This document shows, piece by piece, positions 34,698 to 43,132 of a DNA stretch of 64,000 bases (position 1 is the first letter of the stretch; each line of letters opens with the position of its first letter). The position numbers were made by a program, and so were the translations under genes. The notes beneath the pieces were generated by a model. The model was not told the origin of the DNA and searched no databases. It saw only the letters and a program-made list of their open reading frames with translations. Origin of the DNA: Phycisphaeraceae bacterium. Its GTDB lineage: Bacteria; Planctomycetota; Phycisphaerae; Phycisphaerales; UBA1924. The stretch spans positions 2,678,001 to 2,742,000 of the forward strand of contig CP054186.1 in the NCBI GenBank assembly GCA_015200025.1, read 5' to 3'.

Positions 34698-34940
34698 ATG
34701 GTCAACGCCGTCATTCGCTGGTGCATGACGAACACATCCCTGATGACGCTCATCATCCTCGGCATCTGCGCCGCCGGGTATTGGGCCATTCTCCGGCTGC
34801 CGGTGGACGCGATTCCCGACATCCCGTCCGTCGGCGGCATGGCCGTCTCGCTGATCACGCGGTTCGTCGTGCCGTGCGCGTCCTGCGCGGTCGAGGCGTG
34901 GACGTGGAAGCGCCATGTGCGCACAAAGGCGATCCGGTGA
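34698..34940 (+). pseudogene. Mini-cusA relic: N- and C-terminal ends joined in frame
   Basis: An intact 80-codon frame whose first 42 residues match the start of CusA at 51495 (37 of 42 identical; MVNAVIRWCM, AAGYWAILRLPVDAIPDI) and whose remaining residues match the end of CusA (PSVGGMAVSLIT, then CAVEAWTWK; about 21 of 29 identical). The join lies at 34823/34824. Compared with the intact gene, 1148 codons (3444 nt) are missing and the frame is kept; both ends share ATC at the junction. A GGAGG ribosome-binding site is retained, so a two-helix peptide could still be made, but pump function is impossible. Confidence 0.9.
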
Positions 34941-35033
34941 ACTGATCAAAGGCAGGCCTCGCTCATCCATTCTGTGCGGAGGCGTCCACCACCTACGAGC
35001 CCGAGGTGGGCTGCAAGAGCCCGAGTACTTGGG

Positions 35034-35062
35034 TTGACAACAATACTGGGGAGGAGTATGCT
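35034..35062 (+). promoter_or_regulatory. Promoter with palindromic candidate CsoR operator, copper module
   Basis: TTGACA at 35034-35039 and TATGCT at 35057-35062 are spaced by 17 nt. Between and into the -10 box lies a palindrome ATACT-N7-AGTAT (35043-35059, spacer GGGGAGG). The same 17-nt palindrome occurs at 47063-47079 and 55571-55587. It precedes a copZ relic, csoR and copA, so copper-responsive control by CsoR is the natural inference. Confidence 0.7.
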
Positions 35063-35116
35063 TGAGGAAGAAGATGCCTGGTGAGTTCGACCCGTGCCGC
35101 ACCGGCCAGTCACTCG

Positions 35117-35356
35117 TCGTTCAGGCTCACCATCCACGGCTTGACTCGCGGGCACTGCGTGCAGGCCGTGACGAAGGCACCGGCCGGGGTGCACGGGGTG
35201 GGCGTCCGGTCGGTCAGGGTGAGCAGCTCGGAGTAGACCGCGCCCGACGGGCTCGCGGTTGTCCGGGCCGTGGCCGCGCTCGAGGAGGCCGGGTACTCGG
35301 CCCGGGCGAGCGAGACCACGAGTGAGAGCGCGGCCTGCGGCAGGTGCTGCGGGTGA
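35117..35356 (+). pseudogene. Degenerate copZ-like heavy-metal-associated (HMA) gene
   Basis: The frame reads FRLTIHGLTRGHCVQAVTKA, then GVRSVRVSSSE, a stop at 35234-35236, then VVRAVAALEEAGYSARASE and a Cys-rich tail ending at 35356. This is the CopZ/HMA pattern (x-I-x-GM-T-C-x-HC ... EEAGY), but the first metal-binding Cys is replaced (TRGHC instead of TCGHC), there is an in-frame stop, and no start codon with a good ribosome-binding site is in frame. It lies between the copper promoter and csoR, where copZ is often found in cop operons. It was probably a functional copper chaperone before decay. Confidence 0.78.
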
Positions 35357-35405
35357 GAATGGGATCCATGGCGAGCGTCAACAGATTCGCACGAGGACCG
35401 AAACG

Positions 35406-35831
35406 ATGAAGAAGCGGGAAACAGCGAAGAACGGGAGAAACGGCAAGGGCGCGGCCGCGACACCTGGCAGGGGCGCCGCGGCGTGCTGCGGGTGCGGCGC
35501 TGCGGCGGGCACTGAGGCGGTGCGCGATGGTGTCGGCCCGGGTGCGCACGCGTCGGGCGTGGATGCGGCCCTCAAGTCGGCGAACCTCAAGCACCTCCGG
35601 CGGATCGAGGGGCAGGTCCGCGGTATCGCCGCGATGATCGACGAGGACCGGTACTGCGCCGACATCATCCAGCAGTGCGCGGCGGTGCAGGAGTCGCTAC
35701 GGTCGGTCGCCAAGAATCTGCTCCGCAATCACCTCGCCTACTGCGCCAATCACGCGCTCCACGGAGACAAGGCTCAGCAGGAAGCGATGGTGGAGGAACT
35801 GGTCGAACTGGTCGGGAGGATCGCTCGCTAA
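35406..35831 (+). CDS. csoR: CsoR-family copper-sensing repressor
   Basis: A 141-residue member of the CsoR/RcnR family. After a 50-residue N-terminal extension with a CCGC cluster, the helical core shows LKHLRRIEGQVRGIAAMIDE with the Cu(I) ligands Cys84, His109 and Cys113 (RYCADII and RNHLAYC). The spacing of 25 and 4 residues equals that of Cys36-His61-Cys65 in M. tuberculosis CsoR, which supports copper rather than nickel or formaldehyde sensing. CsoR releases its operator when Cu(I) binds. It lies 33 nt before copA and after the promoter at 35034, so it probably regulates its own operon. Confidence 0.88.
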   Translation: MKKRETAKNGRNGKGAAATPGRGAAACCGCGAAAGTEAVRDGVGPGAHASGVDAALKSANLKHLRRIEGQVRGIAAMIDEDRYCADIIQQCAAVQESLRSVAKNLLRNHLAYCANHALHGDKAQQEAMVEELVELVGRIAR

Positions 35832-35864
35832 GCGGCCCGGGGGTGAATGCGAAGGACACCGCAC

Positions 35865-38363
35865 ATGAGTACCGATCGTCACGACTCGACCCCGGCACAT
35901 GCGCACGGGTCAGGGGCCGCTCGCACGCTGACAACGTCCGATGAGCGCTGCGACTTGCCGATCGAGGGCATGACGTGCGCCTCGTGCGCGAACCGGATCG
36001 AGAAGCGGCTCGCCAAGCAGCCCGGCGTCTCCTCCGCGAGCGTGAACTTCGCCACCAAGGTGGCCACGGTGAAGTATGACCCGGCGGCGACCGGGCCAGA
36101 GACACTCGCCAAGGCGGTAGACGACATCGGGTACAAGGCGATCGTGCCCCCTGGCGGCTCGGACGCGCGCATGTCCTTGAATCCGCCGCACGGGCACGTT
36201 GGGGGGGCGGGGCACGACCACGCGGCGATGCTGGCCGCGCAGGGAGCCGGAGCGCACGCCGGGCACGCGATGCGCGGCGGCGGGGGGGGCGAGGACCACT
36301 CGGCGCACATGAACGTGGGCGAGGCCGAGACGCGGCGGCTTCTGATCAAGACGACCGTCGGGGCCGTGCTGTCGCTGCCCCTGCTGGTCATCGCGATGTC
36401 GCACGGGAGAATCGAGGCGATCAACGTCCCGTGGATCAACTGGCTCCAGTTCGCGCTCACGACGCCGGTGATGTTCTGGTGCGGCTGGCAGTTCTTCCGC
36501 GCCGCGTGGAAGGGCCTCCGGCACCTCAGCGCCAACATGGACACGCTCGTCGCGATGGGCACGGGCGCGGCGTACCTCTACTCGTTCGCGGCGACGATCC
36601 GGCCGGGGTTCTTCGCGGCCGTGAGCGGGGCGGGGGCCCACGCCGCACACGCCGATGGCACGATGGGCGGCATGGTCATGGTGCCCGTGTACTACGAGGC
36701 GGCCGCGGTCATCATCGTGCTGATCCTGCTGGGCAAGCACTTCGAGGCGCGGGCCACAGGGCGGACCAGCGCCGCCATCAAACGGATCATCGGGATGCAG
36801 GCCAGGACCGCTCGGGTCATGCGGGGCGGGGGTGACGGCGCCGAGCAGGACGTGCCGATCGAATCCGTGGTCGTGGGCGACCGCGTGCTGGTCCGCCCGG
36901 GCGAGAAGATCCCCGTGGACGGCACGGTCGAGAGCGGCCGGTCCGCGGTGGACGAGTCGATGCTCACCGGCGAGAGTGTGCCGGTCGAGAAATCGGCCGG
37001 CGACAGTGTCTTCGGCGCGACGATGAACACCACCGGCGCGCTGCGGCTGGTCGCGACCAAGGTCGGGGCCGACTCGGTGCTCCAGCAGATCGTGCGGCTC
37101 GTGCAGGAGGCCCAGGGGAGCAAGGCCCCGATCGCCCGCCTCGCCGACAGGATCAGCGGGGTCTTCGTCCCGATCGTCGTCGTGGTCGCCATCGCGACGT
37201 ATGTCACCTGGTGGCTCGTCTCGCCAGCGGAGACCCGGCTGAGCATGGCGCTGGTGACGTCCGTGTCCGTGCTCATCATCGCGTGCCCGTGCGCCCTGGG
37301 GCTGGCGACGCCGACGGCGATCATGGTGGGCACCGGGCGCGGCGCGGAGAGGGGCATCCTCATCAAGGGAGGCGAAGCGCTAGAAACCGCCCACAAGCTC
37401 ACGGCCATCGTGCTCGACAAGACGGGCACGATCACGCACGGCAAGCCCGCCGTATCCGACATCGTCACGGCGCCCGCGGGTGTGGGGGGGACGCTCGATG
37501 AACGCGAGATGCTGCGGCTGGCCGCATCGGCCGAGCTGCACAGCGAGCACCCGCTCGCGGCGGCGATCGTGCGTGAGGCGACGGCACGCGGGCTGTCGCT
37601 CGCCGAGCCCGTCGGCTTCCAAGCCGTGGTCGGGCACGGCGTCGAGGCCACGGTGGACGGGCACGCGGTGCTGGTCGGCAAGGCGGCGTTGCTGGCTCAG
37701 CGCGGCATCCGGTCGGCGCTGACGGAGAAGGCCGCGGCTCTATCGGCGATGGGACGCACGCCGATGTACGTCGCGGTGGACGGCCGCGAGGCCGGGATCG
37801 TGGCCGTCGCCGACACGGTGCGGCCCGAATCCAAGGACGCCATCGCCACGATGCACGCCCTCGGCCTTCGCGTGGCCATGATGACCGGCGACAACCAGCG
37901 AACCGCCGAGGCGGTCGCCTCGCAGGTCGGCGTCGATCACGTCTTCGCCGACGTCCTGCCCAAGGACAAAGCGGACATGGTCAAGGCCCTCCAAGGCGAG
38001 GGTCATGTCGTGGGCATGGTCGGCGACGGCATCAACGACGCCCCGGCGCTCGCCCAGGCCGACGTCGGCCTCGCGGTCGGCACCGGCACCGACGTCGCAA
38101 TGCAATCGGCGGATATCACGCTCATGCGAGGCGATCTCCGGGCGGTCCCCCAGGCCATCGCCCTCTCCCACGCCACCATGCGGACGATCAGGCAGAACCT
38201 CTTCTGGGCGTTCATCTACAACGTCGTCGGCATCCCCATCGCGGCCGGTGTGCTGTTCCCATTCACGGGCTGGCTGCTCTCGCCGATCATCGCGAGCGCG
38301 GCGATGGCGTTCAGCAGCGTGAGCGTGGTGCTGAACAGCCTCCGGCTCCGACGGGCAGCCTAG
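35865..38363 (+). CDS. copA: Copper-exporting P1B-type ATPase
   Basis: An 832-residue P-type ATPase. The ATG at 35865 follows AAGGA. An HMA domain ([15 protein letters not shown], Cys38 and Cys41) is followed by a His/Met-rich linker ([34 protein letters not shown]) and the membrane domain. The Cu-transport site CPC is at 474-476 ([15 protein letters not shown]), the phosphorylation site is Asp518 (DKTGTITHG), and [14 protein letters not shown] marks the hinge. The last helix has [17 protein letters not shown], with the Met-x2-Ser typical of Cu(I) ATPases. It pumps Cu(I) out of the cytoplasm. It is the last gene of the copper operon. Confidence 0.95.
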   Translation: MSTDRHDSTPAHAHGSGAARTLTTSDERCDLPIEGMTCASCANRIEKRLAKQPGVSSASVNFATKVATVKYDPAATGPETLAKAVDDIGYKAIVPPGGSDARMSLNPPHGHVGGAGHDHAAMLAAQGAGAHAGHAMRGGGGGEDHSAHMNVGEAETRRLLIKTTVGAVLSLPLLVIAMSHGRIEAINVPWINWLQFALTTPVMFWCGWQFFRAAWKGLRHLSANMDTLVAMGTGAAYLYSFAATIRPGFFAAVSGAGAHAAHADGTMGGMVMVPVYYEAAAVIIVLILLGKHFEARATGRTSAAIKRIIGMQARTARVMRGGGDGAEQDVPIESVVVGDRVLVRPGEKIPVDGTVESGRSAVDESMLTGESVPVEKSAGDSVFGATMNTTGALRLVATKVGADSVLQQIVRLVQEAQGSKAPIARLADRISGVFVPIVVVVAIATYVTWWLVSPAETRLSMALVTSVSVLIIACPCALGLATPTAIMVGTGRGAERGILIKGGEALETAHKLTAIVLDKTGTITHGKPAVSDIVTAPAGVGGTLDEREMLRLAASAELHSEHPLAAAIVREATARGLSLAEPVGFQAVVGHGVEATVDGHAVLVGKAALLAQRGIRSALTEKAAALSAMGRTPMYVAVDGREAGIVAVADTVRPESKDAIATMHALGLRVAMMTGDNQRTAEAVASQVGVDHVFADVLPKDKADMVKALQGEGHVVGMVGDGINDAPALAQADVGLAVGTGTDVAMQSADITLMRGDLRAVPQAIALSHATMRTIRQNLFWAFIYNVVGIPIAAGVLFPFTGWLLSPIIASAAMAFSSVSVVLNSLRLRRAA

Positions 38364-38437
38364 TTCGAGCTCGTCCCGCCCTGCCCGCGGCCGGTCGTGC
38401 TCGCGATCCCGTCGGAACGTGGGCCAAAACGCGAAAA

Positions 38438-38461
38438 CGCCGCCGAGGTCTCTCGGCGGCG
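38438..38461 (-). terminator. Strong hairpin with T-rich tail on the minus strand
   Basis: Arms CGCCGCCGAG and CTCGGCGGCG close a 4-nt loop. On the minus strand the stem is followed by TTTTCGCGTTTTGG. It lies between convergent copA and the minus-strand metal operon and probably ends transcripts of the latter. Confidence 0.65.
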
Positions 38462-38477
38462 TACCCTGAAAACCAAA

Positions 38478-38503
38478 GGGCCGGCTGCGTTCGCAACCGG
38501 CCC
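38478..38503 (-). terminator. Second strong hairpin in the convergent gap
   Basis: GGGCCGG-C-TGCG-TT-CGCA-A-CCGGCCC forms a near-perfect stem, followed on the minus strand by TTTGGTTTTC. It lies 16 nt from the previous hairpin and may act with it as a double terminator. Confidence 0.6.
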
Positions 38504-38746
38504 GGCAATAGAGGGTGGATAGCGGGTGTCGAACGGGGCTCCGCCGCTCACGCCCGTCGCCGCCACGATCGGAGGGATAGGGCGTCTCTCCTGCGGGTTC
38601 GGGGCAACTGCATGTGGCGAGTTGGGCGTCACTGGACGAAGCACTTCGGAATCCAAAGCGGCGTTAGTGAGCATAGTGAGCCTGTAGAAGGTCCAACCTG
38701 TGGCCCATGCATCCACGTGATTCGGAAGGACTCTTGCGCCGAACAG
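38504..38746. other. Gap before the CDF gene
   Basis: About 240 nt between the terminators and the CDF stop codon. A minus-strand frame is open here but has no ribosome-binding site, no family features and a proline/arginine-rich composition. I see nothing to name. Confidence 0.5.
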
Positions 38747-39427
38747 CTAGGTCCGTTCCGCTGCCACGGTCCTTGACGGCTGTGCCACAACTCGAAGCTC
38801 CCGGCGGGCGTCGCGGATGATGTCGACGGCGGAATGAAGGAACAGCCCGCCGATGAGCCCCGCGGTGACCAGATCGGGCCAGGGGGTCCCGGTCCAGAAC
38901 ACGAGCCCGGCGGCGATCAGCACAGCGACGTTGCCAAGGGCGTCGTTGCGGCTGAAGAGCCAGACCGCCCGCACGTTCGCGTCGCCTTTACGGTGCGGGA
39001 TGAGGACAAGGGCGGACGCCACGTTGACCGCGAGCGCCGCTGCACCGAACCACGTCATCACTTCCGCATCGGGAAGCCTTCGCTCAATGATCCGATACAC
39101 GGCGGCGCCGATGACGCCCAGGCCCAGCACGGTGAGGAACATGCCTTGGAGGAGGGCGGCGCGGGCGCGCCAGCCTGGTCCGTGCGAGATCGCGATCAGG
39201 GCCAACAGCGTGATGGTCCCGTCGCCGAGAAAGTCGAGGGCATCCGCCTTGAGGGCCTGGGACTTGCCGAGTAACCCGCCGAACATCTCGGCCACGGCCA
39301 TCGCGAGGTTGAGCGCCACGACGATCACCAGTGCGCGGCGGTAGCCCCTGCTGGCATGAGAGAGATCCTTCGGGCGGCAACCATCTTCACACGTCAAAGT
39401 CTGCCTCCTGGGCGCGGTGCTCGCCAT
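38747..39427 (-). CDS. Cation diffusion facilitator metal exporter
   Basis: A 226-residue CDF transporter with about six membrane helices. Helix 2 carries KADALDFLGDG and helix 5 SRNDALGNVAVLIAAGL, the positions of the metal-binding Asp residues of the family. The C-terminal cytoplasmic domain is nearly absent. An N-terminal TCEDGCRPKD could also bind metal. The ATG at 39427 overlaps the preceding small gene by 34 nt. It is the last gene of a czcCBA-like operon, an arrangement like czcCBAD, so zinc, cobalt or cadmium export is likely, but the metal cannot be fixed from sequence. Confidence 0.85.
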   Translation of the reverse strand: MASTAPRRQTLTCEDGCRPKDLSHASRGYRRALVIVVALNLAMAVAEMFGGLLGKSQALKADALDFLGDGTITLLALIAISHGPGWRARAALLQGMFLTVLGLGVIGAAVYRIIERRLPDAEVMTWFGAAALAVNVASALVLIPHRKGDANVRAVWLFSRNDALGNVAVLIAAGLVFWTGTPWPDLVTAGLIGGLFLHSAVDIIRDARRELRVVAQPSRTVAAERT

Positions 39428-39561
39428 GCGTAGATGCCCAGGGCCGCGGCGATGAGCCCGTTGATGCCGGACGATACGACGTGCCACGTCGGCCCGGCGG
39501 TAATGCCGAGTACGGTGAGGCTGGTCCCTGTCCACCGCTTGCCTGCGCGCTTACGGAGCAT
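39394..39561 (-). CDS. Small two-helix membrane protein
   Basis: A 55-residue frame (MLRKRAGKRWTGTSLTVLGI, then GINGLIAAALGIYAWRA) with two likely membrane helices and a basic N-terminus. It lies between the lipoprotein gene and the CDF gene and overlaps the CDF start, which suggests translational coupling. There is no clear ribosome-binding site and I do not recognise it. It could be a transporter accessory peptide. Confidence 0.45.
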   Translation of the reverse strand: MLRKRAGKRWTGTSLTVLGITAGPTWHVVSSGINGLIAAALGIYAWRAPRPGGRL

Positions 39562-39581
39562 GGCGTCACACGAGACGTCGG

Positions 39582-39902
39582 CTACTTGTCCTTCTTTGGT
39601 TTCATCGCCTCGAACTTCTCCTTGAGCTCCGGGTGGCAGGCGACGCACTGCGACTCGGGCAGGTTGTGCTCTTTGCACCAGTCACCCTTCTGCTTGAACT
39701 CCGCGATGAGCTTGGAGTTGCAGCGCGTGCAGATCGACTCCGGAACTCCGTGCTCGGCGCACCAATCGGGCTCGGCCGCGGCCGGGGTCGGAGTCGTGGT
39801 CTGGGCGGTCTTTGCGGCCGTTTCCTTCTTCTGGTCGCATCCGCCCAGACCAAGGACGCAGACCGACAGAAGAACGGCAGGGACGACAGTCAGGCTTCTC
39901 AT
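39582..39902 (-). CDS. Lipoprotein with two DWCxEHxxPESxCxxC repeats
   Basis: A 106-residue lipoprotein (lipobox LGLGGCDQKK) with AAGGAG 7 nt before the ATG at 39902. It holds two copies of one motif: DWCAEHGVPESICTRC and DWCKEHNLPESQCVAC, each with three cysteines and a histidine. The same motif occurs once in the adaptor protein of the same operon (DWCGEHGVPESRCMIC). The spacing suggests a soft-metal or zinc site, and the shared motif suggests that this lipoprotein passes metal to the RND adaptor or buffers it in the periplasm. It follows the pump gene by 24 nt and ends with a Lys-rich tail. Confidence 0.85.
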   Translation of the reverse strand: MRSLTVVPAVLLSVCVLGLGGCDQKKETAAKTAQTTTPTPAAAEPDWCAEHGVPESICTRCNSKLIAEFKQKGDWCKEHNLPESQCVACHPELKEKFEAMKPKKDK

Positions 39903-39926
39903 TGAACGCTCCTTCTGATGCAAACC

Positions 39927-42900
39927 TCAAGTAGTCGCCGGCTTGATGCTCGGTGCGGCGACAAGACCGTTCTGCGATTCGGCTGGGGTGCTGGAGTCTG
40001 TGTGATCGTGTTCGTGTCGCTGGCCTTCACCCTGTTCCTCACGATCGACCACGGCCGCGTCGCCTTTAGGCTCGAACCACGGATAGAGGATGGGGAGCAC
40101 GAAGAGGGTGAGGATCGTGCTGCTGAGGACACCCCCGATGACGACCGTCGCGAGCGGACGCTGCACCTCCGCGCCCACGCCGTCGGCGAGGGCCATCGGA
40201 ATGAACCCGAGGGCCGCGACGGTTGCCGTCATAAGCACGGGACGGAGCCGGACCATGCACCCTTCGAAAATGGCCCGCTCCAGCGCGAAACCGCGGCGGC
40301 GCAGCTGCCGGATGAAGGTCACCATGACGAGGCCGTTCAACACGGCCACGCCGGAGAGGGCGATGAAGCCGACGCCGGCCGAAATGGAGAACGGAAGTCC
40401 GCGGCCCCACAAGGCGGCTACGCCTCCGACTACAGCGAATGGCACACCCGTGTAGACCAGCAGCGCCAAGCGGGTTGACTTGAACGAGAGATACAGCAGC
40501 AGGAAGATCAGCAGGAGCGCGACGGGCACAACGATTGCCAGGCGCGTCTGGGCCCGCTGAAGGTTCTCAAACTGCCCGCCCCATTCCAGCCGGTAACGTC
40601 CTGGCGGGATCTGTACCTCCGACGCGATGGCGGCCTGCGCCTCGGTCACGAACGACCCGATGTCGCGGCCGCGGACGTTGGCCTGGATGGTGGATCGCCG
40701 CTGGCCCCACTCGCGCGTGATGGTCGAGGGACCTTCGGTCTCCTGAATCGATGCCAGCTTGGAGAGCGGCACGCGCTCGCCGTTAGGAGCCGTAATGAGG
40801 GCCGATCCGATGGCTTCGGGGCTTGAACGCAGGCGGTCGGGGAGCCGCGAGACGAGAGGGAACCGGAGCTGACCCTCCACGACGGTTCCAAGCTCCATCG
40901 TCCCGAGTGACTCGACCAGTTCCAGCACCTCGCTGGCGGGGATTCCGTAGCGGGCGATGGCATCCGGGAGCACGCGCACCTGCAGCACGGGCTGGCCGCT
41001 GAGCTGCTCCACGCTGACATCGGTCGCGCCCTTGATCCCCTCCAGCACCGCGGCAATCTCGCCCGACTTATTGGTGAGCACCGAGAGGTCGTCGCCGTAG
41101 AGCTTGATACCGACATCGGCCTTGATGCCCGCCGACATCTCGTTCATCCGCATCTCGATGGGCTGCGTGAAGGCGACGCGCTGCCCCGGCAGATCCCGCA
41201 GGGCGTGGTCCATCTCGCGGACGAGCTCCTCGCGCGTGGCGGCTCGCTTCCACTGCGACCGCGGCCGCAGGGTCATGAAGATGTCGGTGAGCTCGACACC
41301 CATCGGATCGGTCGCCACCTCCGCGGTGCCGATGCGGCTCCACACGTGCTCGACCTCGTCTGGGAACTGGCGGAGGATCTCCTTCTCCATCACCGTGTTC
41401 ATCCGGATCGACTCGTCGATATCCGTGCCCGCGAGGCGGATGGTGTTGGCGACGATGGAACCCTCGCCCAGCTTGGGCACGAACTCGGCTCCCAGGCCGC
41501 GGATGCCCATGACGGTGACCGCCAGGAGCGCCAGGGCCAAGCCAATCACGACCAGCCGGGAGCGCTGGGCCAGCCGGAGCAGTGGCGCGTAGACCATGTG
41601 CGCCAGCCGCACCACCAGCGGCTCGCGCTCTTGGACTTTCCTGGGCAGCAGCAGGCTGGCCAGCACGGGCATCAGCGTGAGGGACAGCATCAGCGAGCCG
41701 ACGAGCGCGAAGATAAACGTCAGCGCCATCGGCTTGAACATCTTGCCCTCGACCCCCTCCAGGGTCAGGATGGGCAGGAAAACGATGATGATGATGAGCT
41801 CGCCGAACATGGTCGGCTTGCGGACCTCGATGGCCGCGTCCCGCACGATGTCGATCTTGCGCCGGCTCGACCGGTCGTGCGCCAGGTGGCGCATCGTGTT
41901 CTCGATCATGATGACCGAGCTGTCCACGACGAGTCCGAAGTCGATGGCGCCGAGGCTTAGGAGGCTGCCGGAGATGCCGAACCGCAGCATCGAGTCGAAC
42001 GCGAAGAGCATGGAGAGTGGGATGGCCGAGGCGACGATGAGCCCGGCCCGCAGGTTGCCCAGGAACACGAACAACACCGCGATGACCAGCAGCCCGCCCT
42101 CGAACAGGTTCTTGCGGACGGTGTCGATGACCTGGTCAACGAGTTCCGTCCGGTCATAGACGATGTCCACGCTGACCGCGGCGGGGAGGAACGGCCTGAT
42201 CTCCGTGAGCTTGTCGCGGAGCCGCGAGGTCACGTCGTGGCTGTTCTCGCCCATGAGCATGAAGCCCAGGCCCAGGATGGCCTCGCCCTTGCCGTCGTAG
42301 GTCACCGCGCCACGGCGGATCTCTGCGCCGATATTCACCTCGGCCACGTCCGCGACGCGGATGGGCACGCCGCCCCGGGCGGTGATGGGGATGTTGCGGA
42401 TCTCGTCCAGTGAACCGACCCGGCCCAGCCCCTGGACAAGCAGGCTCCCGCCCGAACGGGCGATATTGCCGCCGCCGACGTTCGCGTTGTTGCGCCGGAT
42501 GGCCTCCGTGACCTCGTCGAAGGCCACGTCGTACTTGACCAGCCGGTCTGGGTCGATCCGGACCTGGAACTGCTTCTCGAAGCCGCCCCAGCTGTTGACC
42601 TCCGCGACGCCGGGCACTGTCCGCAGCGCGGGCTTGACAGTCCAATCGTGGATGGTCCGCAGTTCGGTGAGGTCGATCGTTTCACTCGACACGACGTAGT
42701 GGAACACCTCGCCCAGGCCAGTGGCGATGGGGCCCATCTGTGGCGGCGAGATGCCCTCGGGAATCTCCACCGCGTTCAGCCGCTCGGCCACCAGCTGCCG
42801 CGCCAGAAAAATTGACATCCTGTCGTCGAAGGTGACGACGACTTGCGAGAAGCCGAACTTCGAGATACTCCGCACGTTCTGGAGGTGCGGGAGGCCGCCG

Positions 42901-43118
42901 AGCGCCTGCTCAACGGGGAACGAGATCTGTCGCTCGACCTCCTCAGGCCCCAGGGACGGGGCAACCGTGTTGATCTGCACCTGCACCGGCGTGGTGTCGG
43001 GGAAGGCGTCGATGTCGAGGTCCTTGAGCGCCATGACGCCCAGGCCCGCGAAGAGCAGCGAGGCGACGATGACGATGAACCTGTTCCGAAGCGACCAGTC
43101 GATGATCAAGTTGAGCAT
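39927..43118 (-). CDS. czcA: CzcA-type RND heavy-metal pump, operon 2
   Basis: A 1063-residue RND pump. The proton-relay helix has AIDFGLVVDSSVIMIENTMRH, the DFG-x2-VD-x7-EN signature of the Co/Zn/Cd (CzcA) class. Other family marks are DIDAFPDTTPVQVQINT, FGFSQVVVTFDD and GLGEVFHYVV. It works with the adaptor (gene upstream, 14 nt) and the outer membrane factor. The CDF gene downstream supports divalent cations as substrates. A further hint is the metal-binding lipoprotein that follows. Confidence 0.93.
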   Translation of the reverse strand: MLNLIIDWSLRNRFIVIVASLLFAGLGVMALKDLDIDAFPDTTPVQVQINTVAPSLGPEEVERQISFPVEQALGGLPHLQNVRSISKFGFSQVVVTFDDRMSIFLARQLVAERLNAVEIPEGISPPQMGPIATGLGEVFHYVVSSETIDLTELRTIHDWTVKPALRTVPGVAEVNSWGGFEKQFQVRIDPDRLVKYDVAFDEVTEAIRRNNANVGGGNIARSGGSLLVQGLGRVGSLDEIRNIPITARGGVPIRVADVAEVNIGAEIRRGAVTYDGKGEAILGLGFMLMGENSHDVTSRLRDKLTEIRPFLPAAVSVDIVYDRTELVDQVIDTVRKNLFEGGLLVIAVLFVFLGNLRAGLIVASAIPLSMLFAFDSMLRFGISGSLLSLGAIDFGLVVDSSVIMIENTMRHLAHDRSSRRKIDIVRDAAIEVRKPTMFGELIIIIVFLPILTLEGVEGKMFKPMALTFIFALVGSLMLSLTLMPVLASLLLPRKVQEREPLVVRLAHMVYAPLLRLAQRSRLVVIGLALALLAVTVMGIRGLGAEFVPKLGEGSIVANTIRLAGTDIDESIRMNTVMEKEILRQFPDEVEHVWSRIGTAEVATDPMGVELTDIFMTLRPRSQWKRAATREELVREMDHALRDLPGQRVAFTQPIEMRMNEMSAGIKADVGIKLYGDDLSVLTNKSGEIAAVLEGIKGATDVSVEQLSGQPVLQVRVLPDAIARYGIPASEVLELVESLGTMELGTVVEGQLRFPLVSRLPDRLRSSPEAIGSALITAPNGERVPLSKLASIQETEGPSTITREWGQRRSTIQANVRGRDIGSFVTEAQAAIASEVQIPPGRYRLEWGGQFENLQRAQTRLAIVVPVALLLIFLLLYLSFKSTRLALLVYTGVPFAVVGGVAALWGRGLPFSISAGVGFIALSGVAVLNGLVMVTFIRQLRRRGFALERAIFEGCMVRLRPVLMTATVAALGFIPMALADGVGAEVQRPLATVVIGGVLSSTILTLFVLPILYPWFEPKGDAAVVDREEQGEGQRHEHDHTDSSTPAESQNGLVAAPSIKPATT

Positions 43119-43132
43119 GGCTTTCTCCAGGT

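Noticed and set aside
38360..38716. 118-codon minus-strand frame between copA and the CDF gene
   Set aside because: It runs through two strong hairpins, has no ribosome-binding site and has a biased Pro/Arg composition.
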